From: Psychroflexus curvus
GTDB lineage: Bacteria > Bacteroidota > Bacteroidia > Flavobacteriales > Flavobacteriaceae
Assembly (NCBI RefSeq): GCF_020164585.1
Contig: NZ_JAIQZF010000002.1
Location: forward strand, 62,001-126,000
Direction: 5' to 3'
DNA: 64,000 nt
Part shown: positions 61,957-64,000 of the stretch, piece by piece
Position numbering within the stretch: the stretch's first letter is position 1
Layout of the letters: every line of letters begins with the position of its first letter
Program-made: the position numbers and the translations under genes
Notes under the pieces: generated by a model
What the model was told of the DNA's origin: nothing
The model's database searches: none
What the model saw: only the letters and a program-made list of their open reading frames with translations

Positions 61957-62379
61957 ATGGAAATTCAACTCAAATCCTTAGATGGCGATACACTTTCAGT
62001 AAATAGTCTACTGAATGAAGGTAAGGTGAACCTCATTCTTTTTTACAACACATATTGCTTGGGCTGCACAGGAAGAGCCATTCCATTTGCATATGAATTA
62101 TCTCAAGATTTTCCTGGATTGAATTTAATTGTCATTCATAGCAATTTCGGAAATCAGTCGTTTTCTAAAAAAGAAATTTTAGACGTTTTTACCACCAAAA
62201 CCTCTCCTTTCGACATTTATATCGACCCAAAGGCAAAGGCTTATCATTACTTTGAGTGTGAAGGCACACCGCATTGGATAGTGTTGGATCAAAAACTAAC
62301 TAATTACAGGAGTATTTTTGGCTCTCAGGATCAAGCCCAGCAAAGGCTCTGGTATGCTATAGAGTCGCTAAAAGAATAA
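61957..62379 (+). CDS. thioredoxin-fold (redoxin/TlpA-like) protein
   Basis: The 140-residue protein has a thioredoxin fold with a CLGC active motif in FYNTYCLGCTGRAIPFAYEL and the cis-proline region ECEGTPHWIVLDQ. There is no signal peptide or lipobox, so it is probably cytoplasmic, unlike typical TlpA/ResA proteins. The active site CxxC with Leu-Gly suggests disulfide exchange. It is divergent from pyc, with both starts 118 bp apart. Confidence 0.85.
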   Translation: MEIQLKSLDGDTLSVNSLLNEGKVNLILFYNTYCLGCTGRAIPFAYELSQDFPGLNLIVIHSNFGNQSFSKKEILDVFTTKTSPFDIYIDPKAKAYHYFECEGTPHWIVLDQKLTNYRSIFGSQDQAQQRLWYAIESLKE

Positions 62380-62468
62380 AAACACTTTTAAGATAGGTGA
62401 TGATCCTAATTCAAACAACACGTGCTGAGTGATTAATCACTAACACGTGTTTTTGTTAAAAACTTATT

Positions 62469-62689
62469 ATGAATGCCAAGCTGACACTCACTATAGAAAA
62501 AAGGTTATTGTAACTGCGAAAGCATATGCTATAGACAAAGGGCAAAGTCTTCCTGAAATGGTTGAAAATCACTTCAAATTCGTTATTGTAAGCCGGAAAA
62601 AAATTAAAGAAAAGCAACTTTCTCACAAAGTCAGAAAATTAAGAGAAATAGTCAAAACTGATTTAGACATGGACTACAAAAAATTTTAA
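62469..62689 (+). pseudogene. antitoxin with a one-base frameshift in an A6 run
   Basis: The ATG at 62469 opens MNAKLTLTIEKRLL and stops at 62511-62513. One base back in register the frame reads KKVIVTAKAYAIDKGQSLPE and MVENHFKFV to 62689, which is the rest of a DUF6364-type antitoxin. The break falls in GAAAAAAGG, where one A has been lost or where ribosomes or polymerase could slip by -1. Without slippage only 14 residues are made. Confidence 0.78.
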
Positions 62690-62710
62690 CCGAGGAATTA
62701 TCCAAAAAAT

Positions 62711-63090
62711 ATGGTGTTTAAACTGTTTATAAATCCAGGTGTAGTCATTGACTTTTTTACGCATAGAGCCTCATCCAAATACGGCAAGTCAACTTTTTGA
62801 ATTGAATGAAAGGGCCAGTGTCGTCTTGCATTTATCTGCGGTAAGCATCAATAATATTTACTACCTAGTCAGGAAGGTTTTAAGGCACAAGACAACAAAA
62901 GAAGGAATCGTCCAAGCTTTGAGCAATGAATTTAAAGATTTCGAGGACTCTATACAATATTCATCAGCCTTGAGCATTCAAGATTTAAATTTCCTGAACT
63001 TAATAGAAATACCAGGGATAATAAGCAAGTATTCGGTGGGCAAACTGCGTGTCGATTTTATAGTGGTATAGTTGGTTAATGAATGTACTT
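62711..63090 (+). pseudogene. PIN-domain toxin with frameshifts and internal deletion
   Basis: The ATG at 62711 opens MVFKLFINPGVVIDFFTHR with the second Asp of the family in place, though the first is changed to Asn (INPG). It shifts frame near 62770 into EPHPNTASQLFELNERASVV, then AVSINNIYYLVRKVL. Roughly 20-25 residues that PIN proteins usually have are missing after RKVLRHK. A third break near 63004 separates the final NRNTRDNKQVFG. Three lesions make it certainly non-functional. Confidence 0.8.
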
Positions 63091-63099
63091 TATACTGAA

Positions 63100-63798
63100 C
63101 TATTCCTCATCCTCAAAATTCATTGCTGTCGTATCAAAATTATCTTCAATTTCATGCATTTGTTCAGGGATGATCCCTCTCAAAATCAAAATGATTCCAA
63201 AAATGATTAGTAAAAAACTGATGCCTTTTTTAAAGAGGGTAATGCGTTTGGGGGTGAGTTTCTTATTCAGTTTTTTAGCCAGAAGTATTTTAAAGATATC
63301 GACGACCAGGTAAGTCACGATAATGCTTGTAAAAAAGATAATGAGTCTGGAGCCTTCCATTTCCAGAGAAGGACCAAAAATAATCAGCAAGCCAAGCCAA
63401 AACCCAAGCACGCCAATGTTGATAAAGTTGAGTAAAAAACCTTTAACGATAATCCCAAAAATATCTTTTCGCTTTAGCTTTTGAACTTCAAAATCTGCTT
63501 TGGTATAAGTAGCTCTTTTGGTTTTAATGTAAGCAATAAGACCGTAAATCGTAAGAATACTTCCACCAAAAATAAAAAGAGCAGGATCGTCTTTGATGCT
63601 TCTCAGCAATTGACTGGTACTGAAATAAGCTATAAAAATAAAGACAACATCAGCAACAATAACCCCTAAGTCAAACGCAAGTGCCGCTCTAAACCCCCGC
63701 ATAGCAGCGGTTTCAAGCAAAACAAAAAAGGCAGGCCCCACCATAAAGGCCAAAAAAAAACCCAATGGAATTCCTGAAAGTATATCTTGTAGCATCAA
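63100..63798 (-). CDS. LysE/RhtB-family exporter
   Basis: The 232-residue membrane protein has about six helices and the family pattern: GIPLGFFLAFMVGPAFFVLL at the N-terminus, LAFDLGVIVADVVFIFIAYF, and KGFLLNFINIGVLGFWLGLL. LysE-type proteins export amino acids or homoserine lactones. The C-terminus has an extra charged tail (IIPEQMHEIEDNFDTTAMNF). It is about 48 bp after recJ on the same strand, so it may be co-transcribed with it. Confidence 0.88.
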   Translation of the reverse strand: MMLQDILSGIPLGFFLAFMVGPAFFVLLETAAMRGFRAALAFDLGVIVADVVFIFIAYFSTSQLLRSIKDDPALFIFGGSILTIYGLIAYIKTKRATYTKADFEVQKLKRKDIFGIIVKGFLLNFINIGVLGFWLGLLIIFGPSLEMEGSRLIIFFTSIIVTYLVVDIFKILLAKKLNKKLTPKRITLFKKGISFLLIIFGIILILRGIIPEQMHEIEDNFDTTAMNFEDEE

Positions 63799-63846
63799 GT
63801 CTTGTTCTGTTTTTAAGCCAAAGTTAAGGAATTGTAACCAATCAGA

Positions 63847-64000
63847 TTATTTGATGTCCTTTAGATTAAGCTGAAGGCTTATATCTCCATTCCATTCGTT
63901 TTCTTCTATGGTGAAAACAACATCAAAACTTTTGTTCCCTTCTATAAGTTTCTTTTTATCACCTAAGCCAAATCCAATAGCTGTGATGACGATGTCATTC
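63847..64000 (-). CDS. recJ: single-stranded-DNA exonuclease RecJ, C-terminal end only
   Basis: The last 51 codons read TAIGFGLGDKKKLIEGNKSF, then DVVFTIEENEWNGDISLQLN and LKDIK, the closing OB-domain segment of RecJ. The family ends in a similar EENEWNG...LQLxxKDI pattern. The rest of the gene lies outside the window. It is a 5'-to-3' single-strand nuclease of recombinational and base-excision repair. Assignment is from the C-terminal motif alone. Confidence 0.8.
   Translation of the reverse strand, partial: NDIVITAIGFGLGDKKKLIEGNKSFDVVFTIEENEWNGDISLQLNLKDIK

Overview
The window looks like a chromosomal segment of a marine or otherwise free-living member of the Flavobacteriaceae (Bacteroidetes). 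The evidence is the low G+C sequence, the mutY-ssb-gldE-gldD gliding cluster, many Bacteroidetes-type -7 promoter boxes (TAnnTTTG), tRNA genes without an encoded CCA end, an HU-CCDC81-SPOR protein, many small lipoproteins, and the clustering of hemA-hemC-hemD. No prophage, CRISPR array, rRNA operon or large integrative element was seen. Most of the window is housekeeping DNA.

Layout. 1-3.2 kb: 3' part of mutY, then ssb, gldE, gldD. 3.2-4.2 kb: a small gene graveyard (dinD remnant, nucleotidyltransferase remnant). 4.2-6.3 kb: EamA transporter and trhO. 7.1-11.5 kb: a minus-strand methionine/sulfur operon (metY, osmC-like, metX, homoserine dehydrogenase) behind a promoter, a SAM-I riboswitch and a 20-codon Met/Cys-rich leader ORF. 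11.9-18.9 kb: recA, a lipoprotein, an ECF sigma factor with a membrane/barrel partner, HU-SPOR, thioesterase, and rplU-rpmA. 19-23.8 kb: a paired M16 protease operon and a secreted phosphatase-type lipoprotein. 23.8-28.2 kb: a three-unit tandem repeat, then hemD, hemC and hemA. 28.4-36.5 kb: AraC regulator, mpg, CIA30, GIY-YIG, ATP-dependent ligase, S41 protease, dCMP deaminase, HupE-like. 36.6-37.5 kb: tRNA-Ala, tRNA-Cys and folB. 37.6-44.1 kb: a five-gene MacB/TolC-type tripartite efflux operon followed by tsaB. 44-48.8 kb: mscS, metG, a decayed VapBC module and a second metG 5' fragment. 48.8-64 kb: lipoproteins, ldcA, yraN, pirin, glnS, tauE-lrp, pyc, a thioredoxin-like gene, a second wrecked toxin-antitoxin pair, a LysE exporter and the 3' end of recJ.

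How the genes work together. The methionine operon covers the branch from aspartate semialdehyde to homocysteine through O-acetylhomoserine, and it carries two stacked cis-regulators that both report the sulfur amino acid state. hemA, hemC and hemD are three steps of C5 heme synthesis. The MacB-type operon encodes a complete inner membrane, periplasm and outer membrane pump. gldD and gldE belong to the gliding/type IX secretion apparatus.

The unusual content lies between genes. It includes at least five copies of a terminal-inverted-repeat element of about 220-280 bp, some with a nested GGCAGGCCTGCC palindrome; a REPIN-like element beside a GIY-YIG gene; a 348-bp tandem array with four mini-hairpins per unit; a tRNA-Cys 3' remnant carrying a small palindrome; and REP-like sequence that appears to have entered two coding regions. 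The strongest candidate for a little-described system is the promoter, SAM-I riboswitch and Met/Cys leader ORF stack in front of metY.
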